Of a stretch of DNA of 64,000 nt, positions 55,270 to 64,000 are shown in pieces (position 1 is the stretch's first letter; each line of letters begins with the position of its first letter). The position numbers and the translations under genes were made by a program. A model generated the notes under the pieces. The model searched no databases, had not been told where the DNA came from, and was given only the letters and a program-made list of their open reading frames with translations. This stretch comes from AWTP1-13 sp963820375 (GTDB taxonomy: Bacteria; Pseudomonadota; Alphaproteobacteria; Rhizobiales; Hyphomicrobiaceae), in contig CAWFZX010000017.1 in assembly GCA_963820375.1 (NCBI GenBank), forward strand, positions 62,001 through 126,000, read 5' to 3'.

Positions 55270-56901
55270 ATGACGCAAGCCTTGCGAGGGGCCGACATTG
55301 TTATCCGCGCCCTCGAGCAACATGGCGTGACCCGAGTGTTCACTCTGTCGGGTAACCACATTATGAGCCTCTTTGACGCCGCGCTGGGCCAAAAGATCGA
55401 CCTCGTGCATGTGCGCCACGAAGCTGCTGCCGTGCATATGGCAGATGCATGGGGCAGGCTGACGGGTGAAGCGGGGATTGCCATGGTCACTGGCGGCCCG
55501 GGCCATGCCAATGCGGTTGGCGCGCTATTCACCGCCGTCGGTGCCGAGAGCCCGCTGCTCCTGCTGTCGGGTCACGCCGCGACCTGGGAGCTCGGTCGCG
55601 GCGGCTTCCAAGAACTCGACCAGGTGGCAATGGCGGCTCCCGTCACCAAGGCCTCGTGGATGGCCCGTTCGGTCACCACGCTGGCGGAAGATGTGGGACG
55701 CGCGATGGAGATTGCGCGGTCCGGGCGGCCGGGTCCCGTGCATCTGAGCCTTCCCTCGGACGTACTCGATGAAACCATTGCCGGCGATCTCGTCTGTTGG
55801 CCCGAGCCAAGGCGAGGGCCGGGTGTGGGCCTACATGCGGGTATCGCCGATGCCGTACTCACGGAGTTGCGGGCAGCGGCCCGCCCCGTGATCCTCGCCG
55901 GCCCCTACTTGTCGAGCCGGGATGGTCGCACACTGCTCGCTGAGCTTGAGCAGTCGACGCGTGTTCCCGCGGTTGTGCTGGAAAGCCCGCGCGGCGTCGC
56001 CGATGCAACAATCGGCGCGTTCTCCGAGATCCTGCACCGAGCCGACCTCGTTGTGCTCTTAGGCAAGGCCCTCGACTTCACGGTGCGGTGGTTGCAGCCG
56101 CCAGTGGCGGATGCAGCTATGCGTATGATCATGCTCGATCCCGATGGTGCCCTTGTTGCCCGCGCTGCACGCGAGAAGGGCATGCGCCTAGTGGTTGGCG
56201 CCGTGGCCGACAGCTTGCTTGCTGCAAGGTCGCTCAGCGAACGGGCCAAGCTGCTCGAACCTCGTTCCCCGGCTTGGCTCGCCGAGGCGCGGGCGGCCAT
56301 CGATGGCCGGCCGCGCAGCTGGGACGACATTGCAACCGCTTCGCCCGGCAAGCTGCACCCGGTCGAGGTGTTTCGCGCGCTTAGCCCTGTGGTCGCCGCC
56401 GACCCTGCGACCATCCTCATCTGCGATGGTGGCGAGTTCGCACAATGGGGCCAATGCCTCCTCAAAGCCCCACGACGGATCATCAACTCAGTAACCGGGG
56501 CAATCGGCGCCGGCTTGCCCTTCGCACTGGCCGCCCGCGTACACGACCCGCAAGCGCCAATCTTTGCAGTGATGGGCGATGGCACATTCGGCTTCCACAT
56601 GGCCGAAGTTGAGACCGCGGTGCGGAGGCAATTGCCGTTTGTGGCGATCGTAGGCAATGACGCCTGCTGGAACGCCGAAAGCCAGCTGCAGCGGCGCCAC
56701 TACGGCGAGAACCGCATGCATGGTTGCGAGCTGCTGCCTGCCCGCTACGACTTGTTGGTCAACGCGCTTGGGGGTCACGGCGAGCTGGTGGAGGCAGCCG
56801 ACCAGCTAAGGGGCGCCATCGCCAGGGCCATCGCCAGTGGCAAGCCCGCGGTGATCAATGTCATGACGCAAAGCATCGCTGCCCCAATCCTGAAGACGTG
56901 A
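55270..56901 (+). CDS. thiamine diphosphate-dependent enzyme (acetolactate synthase/decarboxylase-like)
   Basis: The 543-residue protein has three ThDP-enzyme domains. The N-terminal PYR domain contains RGADIVIRALEQHGVTRVFT and the activating Glu51 in VRHEAAAVHMADAWGR. A central domain spans about 190-320. The C-terminal PP domain has the ThDP motif GDGTFGFHMAEVETAVRRQL ending in NDACWN. It resembles acetolactate synthase, oxalyl-CoA decarboxylase and benzoylformate decarboxylase; it is unlikely to be the biosynthetic enzyme since no regulatory subunit gene is near. GGGAG precedes the ATG. The flavin oxidoreductase gene follows after 188 bases on the same strand. Confidence 0.9.
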   Translation: MTQALRGADIVIRALEQHGVTRVFTLSGNHIMSLFDAALGQKIDLVHVRHEAAAVHMADAWGRLTGEAGIAMVTGGPGHANAVGALFTAVGAESPLLLLSGHAATWELGRGGFQELDQVAMAAPVTKASWMARSVTTLAEDVGRAMEIARSGRPGPVHLSLPSDVLDETIAGDLVCWPEPRRGPGVGLHAGIADAVLTELRAAARPVILAGPYLSSRDGRTLLAELEQSTRVPAVVLESPRGVADATIGAFSEILHRADLVVLLGKALDFTVRWLQPPVADAAMRMIMLDPDGALVARAAREKGMRLVVGAVADSLLAARSLSERAKLLEPRSPAWLAEARAAIDGRPRSWDDIATASPGKLHPVEVFRALSPVVAADPATILICDGGEFAQWGQCLLKAPRRIINSVTGAIGAGLPFALAARVHDPQAPIFAVMGDGTFGFHMAEVETAVRRQLPFVAIVGNDACWNAESQLQRRHYGENRMHGCELLPARYDLLVNALGGHGELVEAADQLRGAIARAIASGKPAVINVMTQSIAAPILKT

Positions 56902-57088
56902 AGCGGGAACTTGGACCGACTTGGTCGCCTTTGTTGCGAGAGCCGCCATGATGGGGAAGGAGGAGGATGATGTTCACCTCGATTGCCTCGCAGGACGCTC
57001 GCGTTAGCGCCGAGGCTCTTGTCCCTTCGTCTGGACAAATCCCTGCACAGTGTGGCGAAATAGCGGGAGATCGCTGGAGACGAACGCA

Positions 57089-59064
57089 ATGACGGGTGGC
57101 TATCCCCACCTGTTCGAACCTATCCGGCTCGGCACGAAAAAAGCCAAGAACCGCATCATGCGGCTGGCCACCACCGCCAACCTGGCGGACGGCAATCGCG
57201 TGGGTGAACGGCTCCTCGAATTCTACCGCACGCTAGCCAAAGGTGGGGTCGGCAGCATCGTTACCGAAGCCCTGCAGGTCTCGGCACAAGCGGCCCACGG
57301 ACCTGGCGCCTTGGTGGTCCACGATCGAGGCTCAATCGCAGGACTGCGCCAACTCTGCGATCTCAGCCACGCCCAGGGGGCGCTGCTAATCGGCCAGCTC
57401 AATCACGGTGGACGGCAGCATCTGGCAGCCAAGGTAATTTCACATACCATCGCCCCCTCCGCGATCGCCTGCCCGAGAAGCGGAGGCGTGCCGCACGCGC
57501 TGTCGACACGCGAAGTGCGGGAAATGGTCGAGACCTACATTGCGTGCGCCGAGCACTGCATCCAGGCCGGCATGGATGGCGTCGAGATTCATGGCGCCCA
57601 AGGCCACTTGATCCAACAGTTTGTGTCGCCCTTCTCCAACCAGCGAACGGACGAGTACGGAGGCAGCTTCGAGAACCGGCTTCGCTTTCCTCGCGAAATC
57701 ATCGCCGGCATGCGGCGGCGCCTCGGTGCGAGTTGTATTGTCGGCTATCGCCTGGCGCGTTGAAGAGTTCACGCCAGGCGGGCTTGGCATCGAGGACACG
57801 CTCAAGGTCGCCAAGCGGCTCGCCGAGGATGGCCACATCAACTACCTTTCGCTGAGCCAGGGCAATTTCAACACGATTGAGACACACCTGCCGGATCGGC
57901 ACTGGCCGCTGCTTGCCTATCGCGATCTGCACGCGCGCTTCAAGTCTGTGGCCGGCACCGTTGCAATCGTCTCGAGCACACGCATTCAGGGCCCGGAGCA
58001 GGCAGAAAGCATACTGGCGCAGAGGCGAGGCCGACATCATCGGCATGTGCCGGGCGCTGCTGGCGGATCCGGATTGGCCCGCCAAAGCGCGTCGTGGGCA
58101 ATCCGAAGACATTCGTCGCTGCATTGCCTGCAACCAGTGCTGGGGGTGGATCTCAGGTGGTGAACCCATCGGTTGCGCCACTAACCCGGTGGCCGGCCGC
58201 GAGTACCTGTGCAAGGGCCTCGTCGAAGCGGAAAGTCGGCGCCACGTCGTCGTCGTCGGTGGCGGCCCGGCGGGCCTGGAGGCGGCGCGGGTTTCGGCTT
58301 TGCGCGGGCACCGTGTCACCCTTCTTGAAGCTGCTGCTGAGTTGGGTGGTCGGCTCAAGCGTGTGCACGAGCTGCCGAACTATGCCGAGATGCGCAATCT
58401 TTTCGACTTCCTGATCCCACAGGTGAAGAAAGCCGCCGTCACGATCAAGCTCGCCACGCGCGCAACCGTCAAAACGGTGCTGGCGGAAATCCCGGACGAC
58501 ATCATCCTGGCTACCGGGGCCAGCCCCATCGCACCCAATATCGACGGCGACGGCTCGGTTCCCGTGCTTGCCGGCGATGCGAGCATTGCGCTGGGGGACC
58601 GCAACGGGTCCAACGTCATCATGATGGACGAGGACGGCTACTACTGGAGCGCGTCGATGGCTGAAAGCCTAGCCGCCTCGGGCAAACGACTAACGATTGC
58701 GACGCGATTTTTCGAGGTGTTTCGCGAGATCCCAGCGGTGTCGCGCATTGCCATGTTGCGCGAAATGGACCGCTGCGGTGCCCAGTTGAAACCCAACATG
58801 TTCGTGTCGCGGGCTGCCGATGGCGCCATCATCATCAGCCACTATCTCACCGGACGAGAGGAGGTCGTCAAGGATGTTGCTGCCGTTGTCTGGGTCGGCA
58901 GAGCACGCGCGAACGACGAGCTTGGCGAAGAGCTGCTGTGTTCGGGGTTCGAAAAGACGCGGTTGCGTATCGTCGGCGACGCTTACGCGCCGCGCCGCCT
59001 GCACCAAGCACTCGTGGAAGCGCATGCCGCGGCCTATGCCATCGGTTCGCCAGCCGCAAGGTAG
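57089..59064 (+). pseudogene. Fe-S NADH:flavin oxidoreductase (trimethylamine/N-methylproline dehydrogenase-like), two frameshifts
   Basis: The gene starts MTGGYPHLFEPIRLGTKKAK and reads an OYE barrel through DEYGGSFENRLRFPREIIAG. One extra base near 57757 shifts the frame (VEEFTPGGLGIEDTLKVAKR follows). A second near 58020 leads to GEADIIGMCRALLADPDW, the 4Fe-4S ligands CIACNQC with a later Cys in PIGCATNP, and the dinucleotide motif VVVGGGPAGLEAARVSALRG. Corrected length is about 657 residues, the full TMADH/dienoyl-CoA reductase size, longer than the first copy at 30.5 kb. It shares its strand with the ThDP enzyme and converges on the MetE-like gene. Confidence 0.87.
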
Positions 59065-59107
59065 GTGCCACGCGCGCAGCCCAGAAGGCACGCACGCGGT
59101 CCGGCGC

Positions 59108-60268
59108 TCAGGTTCTATGCCGCCCCCAGAGCGCCGCCGAGGCGATGCGCGCGCCTTCCGCTGCTGCGGCGAGTTTGAACCAAACGACTTCCTCGGCGAC
59201 GTATTCGCGACCGGCAAAGGTTCCAAACCCGCAATCGGTGCCGGCGATCACCCGTTCTCTATCCCCCACAACCGCCACGGCCTCCTGTAAGCGGCGGGCG
59301 ACAATCTGTGGGTGCTCGACGAAATTGGTCGTCGTATCCAACACACCCGGGATCAGGAGCATGGAGGCAGGCAAGGGATGAACGCGCAAGGCCTCGTATT
59401 CGTGCTGATGGCGCGGATTGGCGAACTCGATCGATAAGGCACCGACATTGGCCCGATAAAGCTCAGGCAGAATGCTCGTCAGTGGGATGTCGTAGATGTG
59501 TGGACCATCATTGTTGCCCCAGCAGACATGCAACCGAACGCGATCACGCGCAATGCCGGCAATTGCCGCGTTGATGGCGGCAACATGCAGTTCCAACTGT
59601 TTCAGGAAGGCGCGCTCGTCCAAATGTCCGAAGAAACGGTGCCGTTCCATGGCCAGGTCGGGGCTGTCGACCTGCAAGATATGCCCCGCTGCCGAGATCG
59701 CGCGGTATTCATTGCCCAGCGCCGTTGCCAGGGCGGTCAGGTAGGCCTCGTGGCTCTCATAGTGCTGGTTGAGCATCGTCGTCGCGACGATGCCGGGTGA
59801 TGGCGCCGTCATGAAAGTCTCTGGGAAGCGCGCACCCCATTTGCGCAACCGCTCGGCGTCCTGGCGGATCGGCGCACTGTCGACATACTCAACCGCGGCG
59901 AGCGCGGCAGGCGCATTGGCGACGCGGGCCGAATGCGGAAAGCGCGCCGCCGTCTGGCGCGCGTAGCTTGGAAACTCCACTTGATCACGCGCGGGAGGGC
60001 GCTTCAATTCTCCGCCAAAGCCACACATACAGCGCGGCACGTAGGTCTGGAAGCCGACGCGGGACTGTTCACCGTCGTTGCCGATGTCGACCCCGGCCTT
60101 GACCTGTTTGTCGATCACAGAGGCGGTGGCGGACTCGATGTGGCGGGAAAGTTCGGCCGCGTCGATGGCCTCCCCCGCTTCTTGACGGATCAGCATGTCG
60201 CTCAGTGCCGCGTTACGCGGGAGGCTGCCGACGTGGGTGGTCAAGATGCGATCGCTACTGCAGAGCAT
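59108..60268 (-). CDS. MetE-like (cobalamin-independent methionine synthase family) protein
   Basis: A 386-residue single-barrel protein related to the C-terminal catalytic half of MetE. It opens ILTTHVGSLPRNAALSDMLI and has zinc-ligand candidates His and Cys in RLHVCWGNNDG, a later Cys in TDCGFGTF and acidic GALSIEFANPRHQHEYE. Proteins of this length lack the N-terminal MetE domain and include methyltransferases that use substrates other than methyltetrahydrofolate. The ATG at 60268 matches the family, with GAGGA about nine bases upstream. Facing the flavin oxidoreductase (44 bases between stops), it may belong to a methyl-group or demethylation pathway. Confidence 0.88.
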   Translation of the reverse strand: MLCSSDRILTTHVGSLPRNAALSDMLIRQEAGEAIDAAELSRHIESATASVIDKQVKAGVDIGNDGEQSRVGFQTYVPRCMCGFGGELKRPPARDQVEFPSYARQTAARFPHSARVANAPAALAAVEYVDSAPIRQDAERLRKWGARFPETFMTAPSPGIVATTMLNQHYESHEAYLTALATALGNEYRAISAAGHILQVDSPDLAMERHRFFGHLDERAFLKQLELHVAAINAAIAGIARDRVRLHVCWGNNDGPHIYDIPLTSILPELYRANVGALSIEFANPRHQHEYEALRVHPLPASMLLIPGVLDTTTNFVEHPQIVARRLQEAVAVVGDRERVIAGTDCGFGTFAGREYVAEEVVWFKLAAAAEGARIASAALWGRHRT

Positions 60269-61341
60269 GGGGTGGGTCCTCGCGGTCGTCGGAACTATTA
60301 TCTGCCGATGTACCCAATCATCCAACCGGCTGAATTTCGCTGTCTCGGTATTGTCAATTCGTCGATACGCCAGGCTTCCGGCCGGAAGCATACATTGGCA
60401 GTGAAAAAACAGCTCGCGTCGGCACCGACCTGCGGATGGGCCCGCCAAGTGCTGTCGGCGAAAGTGGCATGGCTGCCGTCGCTCTCAGGCCGCCAAACAG
60501 GCCACGCCAGGTGCCTCGCCTGCCCGACCACGGCATGGCAGGCGTCGCCGACATTTAAGGTCCTGGCACCGCTTGCCACAACCAGCTCGTTTCCTGACGG
60601 CGAAAGGAGATGGTGCGGGGGCACCAGGGCACGTTGGCTGCCTGCAGGCCGTTTCGAGAGCGCGGCTGAGGACCGCCGAAAAAGGCGCTTTGTCAGTCGG
60701 CAGCCAAAAAGGCTCGATGTCGACGCTGCACGTCGGCCGTCAACGCCGCCAGCCGCACTCGAAACTGCGCCGTTGCACACACATTGATGCCGGGCCCAGG
60801 GACGAGAAAGGGCGAGGAAGGGGTGCGGGAGCTTTCCTCGCCCTAGTTCGCTCCGGATGCGGGACCGGAGCACGGTACCTTGCGGGGCTGACCGCCACCG
60901 CTAAGGCTGCCGATTTCAAGCCAGCGGGATGGATGATCATCTCGTTGCGAATGTGGCGAGCCCAGAGAGAGCTGTGGAGAAATCGGCGGCGTCTGACATC
61001 CTCAGTGATGCTGTGCGCTGCAAAGTGCCTTTGCAGGTGAGTGAGACGAAAGCGCCTCATAAAAAAAGGGGCACCGAGCTGGGCGGCTGGGTTGGGCGCA
61101 ATTGCTGCGTCAAGCGCAACCGCCGACGCCCCCCTCGTCATGAAACGAGGGCCTCGCGGCTGTCGCAGGAGCCGTCTTAAACCTGTGGACAGCGCCTGGC
61201 ATTTCACCGGACTTTGGTCGGTGGCAGCAAACGCCAAGGCCACTAAGAATAACTGTTGCGGTGTTGGAGATGTTTCTGGCGGGCTGCGGTGCCGGGGTCA
61301 TTGTCGGGATAGGCCGTTTGGATCACCTGAATGTTTGGGCC

Positions 61342-61374
61342 AAACGCCCCGCGGCTCGCAGCCGCGGGGCGTTT
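61342..61374. terminator. 15-base perfect palindrome, bidirectional terminator-like
   Basis: The arms AAACGCCCCGCGGCT and AGCCGCGGGGCGTTT pair completely around a CGC loop. A TTT ends the stem in either direction and TTCGTTTC continues on the plus strand. No annotated gene ends within 900 bases on either side, so the transcript it would stop is unknown. Confidence 0.6.
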
Positions 61375-62016
61375 CGTTTCCGTTAGCCGCAGGCGGCTCG
61401 CAAGCGGCGCAGCCAATCCTTGGCTTGCGCTCAGGTTTGTCCGTCTCGCTAGACCGCCCCTTGCGTCGGCGACACCAGCAACGATTGCGGCAAACTTGCA
61501 GGGCGAGACCGTTCTGTGCGGGTGAGCGGCAATGCGAACATTGTTGGCATGGCGGCGCAGGCCGTCGAGCCAGCCACCTCGCAGTGGCGAGGTATAGAGG
61601 ATGGGCAATTGAAATAGGACCAATAGCCCGGCGGTCTCACGCCAACAGAAGGGCTATCTCTCGGCACCCGAGCCGCCAGCAGCGTACTCGCTGGCCTGGC
61701 CCTCGCATGCCAGGTGCGCCCTGGGGGGCAGCCAACAGCGGCAATGGCAAGAGGAAATTAAGAGCGAGAGTGGGCGCCAACCAACCCTCGCTCTGATCTG
61801 CAGCCCGCAACTGCTGCAGATGCAGCGGCACCGCCGCTGACGCCGCGGGGGAATGCGGCGCTGAGGTTCCTTTTAGCCGAGAGCAAGCCCCTTCGCAGTC
61901 TCGAAGGTGACAGATAGATGTCCTAATCGCGCTTCATCTCGCTTTAATGAGACGGCGCTAAAATGCTCCCACTTGCCGCTTAATGTTTCGCGTAGGCAAG
62001 CGACCTCCCTTATGTT

Positions 62017-62044
62017 TGCCCCCAGTCAGCAATGACTGGGGGCA
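62017..62044. other. 12-base perfect hairpin with GCAA loop
   Basis: TGCCCCCAGTCA and TGACTGGGGGCA flank a GCAA tetraloop, about 80 bases upstream of the MFS gene. There is no T-run after it. It could be an mRNA leader structure, an operator palindrome or the end of a short transcript. Confidence 0.5.
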
Positions 62045-62122
62045 TCTGGGCTTAGTAAGTGCGCAGGCCGTGAACGGTCCGGCCAGCCCAGCCAGCAACG
62101 GTTGTAACCGGGCTAGACCCGC

Positions 62123-63406
62123 ATGAGAGGTAGTGGGTCCATCATAGGTTTGGGCTTTCTTTTCGGTCTACTGTACTTCGTACAGGGCATTGTTGAGCCT
62201 ACCGATGGATTGTTGTCACAGCCCACCAAATCTCTGCTTAGGCAGTGGGAGCATTCGGCCGCGTCAGCGGCATGGTTCGCGGCAATCCTATCCCTCCCTT
62301 GGACAATAAAGCCGCTATATGGCCTGTTGACCGACTTTGTTCCGCTCGGCGGTTCGCGTCGCCGCAACTATCTGCTGTTGAGCACCATCGTCGCTTTTGT
62401 TGGCATGACGACCATTTATTTCCTGCCTTTGCAGCCCAGCATGGCCGCAGCGCTAGTGGCCCTTTTGCTGGTCCCGGCAATAGCGATCGCTTTTTCTGAC
62501 GTCGTCGTTGATGCCTTGATGGTTGAAGTCGGGCGACCGCGGGGCCTGACGGGTCAGCTGCAATCCATCCAATGGGCCTGCATGTATGCCGCTACCATCT
62601 TCACCGGCGTCGTTGGCGGCGCATTGAGCCAATCGAATATGCAGCAACTTGGGTTCCTGATCGCCGGTCTGGCCTGCTGCGGCAGCCTCATCGCCACCTG
62701 GTTTCTCGTCACCGACCCGCCGCTGCCAGCCAATACCGGCGCGGCAACGGCGCCGCCCGGCAATCATGTCGAGGCTGCTTCGGCGCTCTCTGAAATGTGG
62801 CAGACCTTTCGCCAGGCCGACATCCTCGCCATCGGCGCCTTCTTGTTTCTATGGAACTTCAATCCTTTCTCCTCCACGGTGCTTTATTATTATTCCACTA
62901 CCGCGCTGCAATTCAGCGAACAGTTCGTCGGAACGCTGACCTCCTGGCATGCCGTTGGCGCGATGGGGGGAAGCATTCTGTATGGCATCGTCTGCTCGAG
63001 AATTCCTTCGCCGTGGCTGATCCATGGATCGATCGCGATGGGCGTGCTGGGGACGGTTGCCTATTGGGGGTATCGCGATCCCGCGAGCGGGGTGCTCGTC
63101 AGCGTCCTGGTCGGCGCCGTGTACGCGATCGGATCGGTGATCCAGCTCGACCTGGCGGCACGGATCTGCCGACCTGAAACGGCCGGGACCACCTTCGCAC
63201 TTTTGATGTCGCTCTCGAACCTGAGCACATCGCTGTCGCAAGGCATCGGCGGATCGATCTACGAAGCAATGGCAGAACAATGGGGATACGCATCGGCCTT
63301 TCAAGCTTTGGTGACCGTCGGAGCAATTTGCACGGCCAGCTGTTGGTTCTTGGCGCCATATTTGCGTCGGTCCATTCTCGGCGGCAAACGCGTCGCGAGG
63401 CAATGA
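62123..63406 (+). CDS. MFS transporter of the BT1 / folate-biopterin transporter family
   Basis: The 427-residue protein has about 12 hydrophobic helices and the family hallmark AAILSLPWTIKPLYGLLTDF followed by VPLGGSRRRNYLLL, together with AIAFSDVVVDALMVEVGR in the first half. Members carry folates or pterins in protozoa, plants and cyanobacteria, and the bacterial substrates are mostly unknown. The ATG at 62123 sets the start immediately before the first helix. A hairpin lies about 80 bases upstream. It precedes the YecA-like gene by 143 bases on the same strand. Confidence 0.88.
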   Translation: MRGSGSIIGLGFLFGLLYFVQGIVEPTDGLLSQPTKSLLRQWEHSAASAAWFAAILSLPWTIKPLYGLLTDFVPLGGSRRRNYLLLSTIVAFVGMTTIYFLPLQPSMAAALVALLLVPAIAIAFSDVVVDALMVEVGRPRGLTGQLQSIQWACMYAATIFTGVVGGALSQSNMQQLGFLIAGLACCGSLIATWFLVTDPPLPANTGAATAPPGNHVEAASALSEMWQTFRQADILAIGAFLFLWNFNPFSSTVLYYYSTTALQFSEQFVGTLTSWHAVGAMGGSILYGIVCSRIPSPWLIHGSIAMGVLGTVAYWGYRDPASGVLVSVLVGAVYAIGSVIQLDLAARICRPETAGTTFALLMSLSNLSTSLSQGIGGSIYEAMAEQWGYASAFQALVTVGAICTASCWFLAPYLRRSILGGKRVARQ

Positions 63407-63549
63407 TGCCGAACCGCAACAGCGGCGTCGCATCGCAGCTTGGGTGACGTGGCGATGGATGCCGACGGCGTGGTTGACGACGTCACTGGATTGTTGTCGT
63501 CGGGTGGACGCCTGCGGCAATCGTGGAGTTGTGGGAGGAGGCAAAACGC

Positions 63550-64000
63550 ATGGCTCGCTGCAAAGATCCGCTCAGTGATGAGGAGTACAATCAGATCGCG
63601 GATGTGCTTGCGCGTTTTCCCAGTGAGCGGGCGATGAATCTGGAGATGCTGGATGGGTTTTTTGCGGCACTGGCCTGCGGTCCCGACCACGTTCGCCCTA
63701 GTGAATTCCTTCCGGAGATCCTCGGAGAAACGGCGGCCGATAGCCTTGCATTCCGTGATGCGGCGGAACTGGAGGCATTCTTGGCCCTCACCATGCGTCA
63801 TTGGAACGCCGTAGTGCACTCGCTGAGCTCCGATGATGTTTTTGTGCCATTGCTGCTGGAAGACGACAACGGCGTCGCCCACGGCAACGACTGGGCCAAC
63901 GGTTTCGCGCGCGGCATCGAGTTACGACGCAACGAATGGTCGCACCTGTTTGACGACCAAGACCACGCCGGCTCTCTGATTCCGGTTCTCGCGCTCGCGC
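63550..64000 (+). CDS. UPF0149 / YecA-family protein, cut by the window end
   Basis: An ATG with AGGAGG about nine bases upstream opens a frame of 150 codons that is still open at base 64000. The start MARCKDPLSDEEYNQIADVL, the central LEMLDGFFAALACGPDHVRP and HGNDWANGFARGIELRRNEW are the UPF0149 (YecA/YgfB) pattern. Many members end in a SEC-C zinc motif, which would lie beyond the window. The function of the family is poorly defined. Frames on the opposite strand here are shadows. Confidence 0.9.
   Translation, partial: MARCKDPLSDEEYNQIADVLARFPSERAMNLEMLDGFFAALACGPDHVRPSEFLPEILGETAADSLAFRDAAELEAFLALTMRHWNAVVHSLSSDDVFVPLLLEDDNGVAHGNDWANGFARGIELRRNEWSHLFDDQDHAGSLIPVLALA

Larger units (their letters stand above)
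60269..62122. other. 1.85-kb region without a convincing gene
   Basis: This is the longest gap in the window. Frames up to about 250 codons exist, but overlap in different phases and are rich in Arg, Ala and Ser with no domain. Two perfect palindromes (61342-61374 and 62017-62044) and a smaller one (ACCTCGC/GCGAGGT near 61580-61597) lie in it. A 38-codon frame at 61270-61386 runs into the first palindrome but lacks a well-spaced ribosome binding site. Confidence 0.4.

Noticed and set aside
55905..56657. 250-codon minus-strand frame opposite the ThDP enzyme
   Set aside because: Antisense shadow; Ser/Arg/Ala-rich without a recognisable motif.
61041..61796. 250-codon plus-strand frame in the gene-poor gap
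   Set aside because: It reads through the strong palindrome, is very basic and Arg/Gly/Ala-rich, and has no ribosome binding site or domain.

Overview
The window is a single high-GC stretch of about 64 kb. It looks chromosomal and alphaproteobacterial, most likely Hyphomicrobiales (Rhizobiales). The reasons are the long tailed UvrB, the many solute-binding-protein transporters (branched-chain amino acid, tripartite tricarboxylate, sugar and peptide types), the phasin with sequences resembling PhaR operators, and the FCD-type GntR and NarL/LuxR regulators. I saw no rRNA, tRNA, insertion sequence, prophage or CRISPR array.

Layout. 0.5-7.7 kb holds a small hypothetical gene, a spermidine-synthase-like methyltransferase, a luciferase-like flavin oxidoreductase, uvrB and a secreted peptidoglycan-binding protein. 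8.0-13.6 kb is a branched-chain amino acid ABC transporter (livG, livF, livH, livM, livK) followed by a GntR/FadR regulator. From 9.58 to 12.85 kb this cluster carries about 14 single-base indels although the protein sequence is otherwise preserved. 13.7-16.6 kb holds a one-cysteine Bcp peroxiredoxin and a two-component system. The two-component genes are divergent from a type I secretion island (16.75-23.7 kb): a 1236-residue secreted repeat protein, its ABC exporter and its membrane fusion protein. 23.8-25.5 kb has small secreted or membrane proteins.

25.7-28.9 kb is a complete TctC-TctB-TctA uptake system, with a convergent sugar-epimerase-like TIM-barrel gene. 30.5-37.4 kb (minus strand) is a sugar ABC importer with a short-chain dehydrogenase and an Fe-S flavin oxidoreductase. 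It is divergent from a D-2-hydroxyacid dehydrogenase, and together these suggest uptake and oxidation of a sugar-like compound. 38.6-40.3 kb has a phasin (broken by two deletions), a glutathione transferase and a RidA-like protein. 40.6-46.1 kb is a complete dipeptide/oligopeptide ABC importer. 46.5-50.3 kb has a membrane protein and two MFS transporters.

50.7-60.3 kb looks catabolic: a GMC oxidoreductase, an epoxide-hydrolase-like enzyme, an HD-domain protein, a relic response regulator, a ThDP-dependent decarboxylase-like enzyme, a second Fe-S flavin oxidoreductase (frameshifted) and a MetE-like zinc methyltransferase. About 1.85 kb without a convincing gene follows, then a BT1/folate-biopterin-type MFS transporter and the start of a YecA/UPF0149 protein at the right edge.

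The least explained signals are two intergenic loci on the minus strand (near 24.3 and 30.0 kb). They share colinear sequence blocks and each ends in an intrinsic terminator, so they may be a small-RNA pair. Other points of interest are the duplicated PhaR-like operator ahead of the phasin, the concentrated indels in the LIV cluster, and the flavoenzyme/ThDP/MetE-like grouping.
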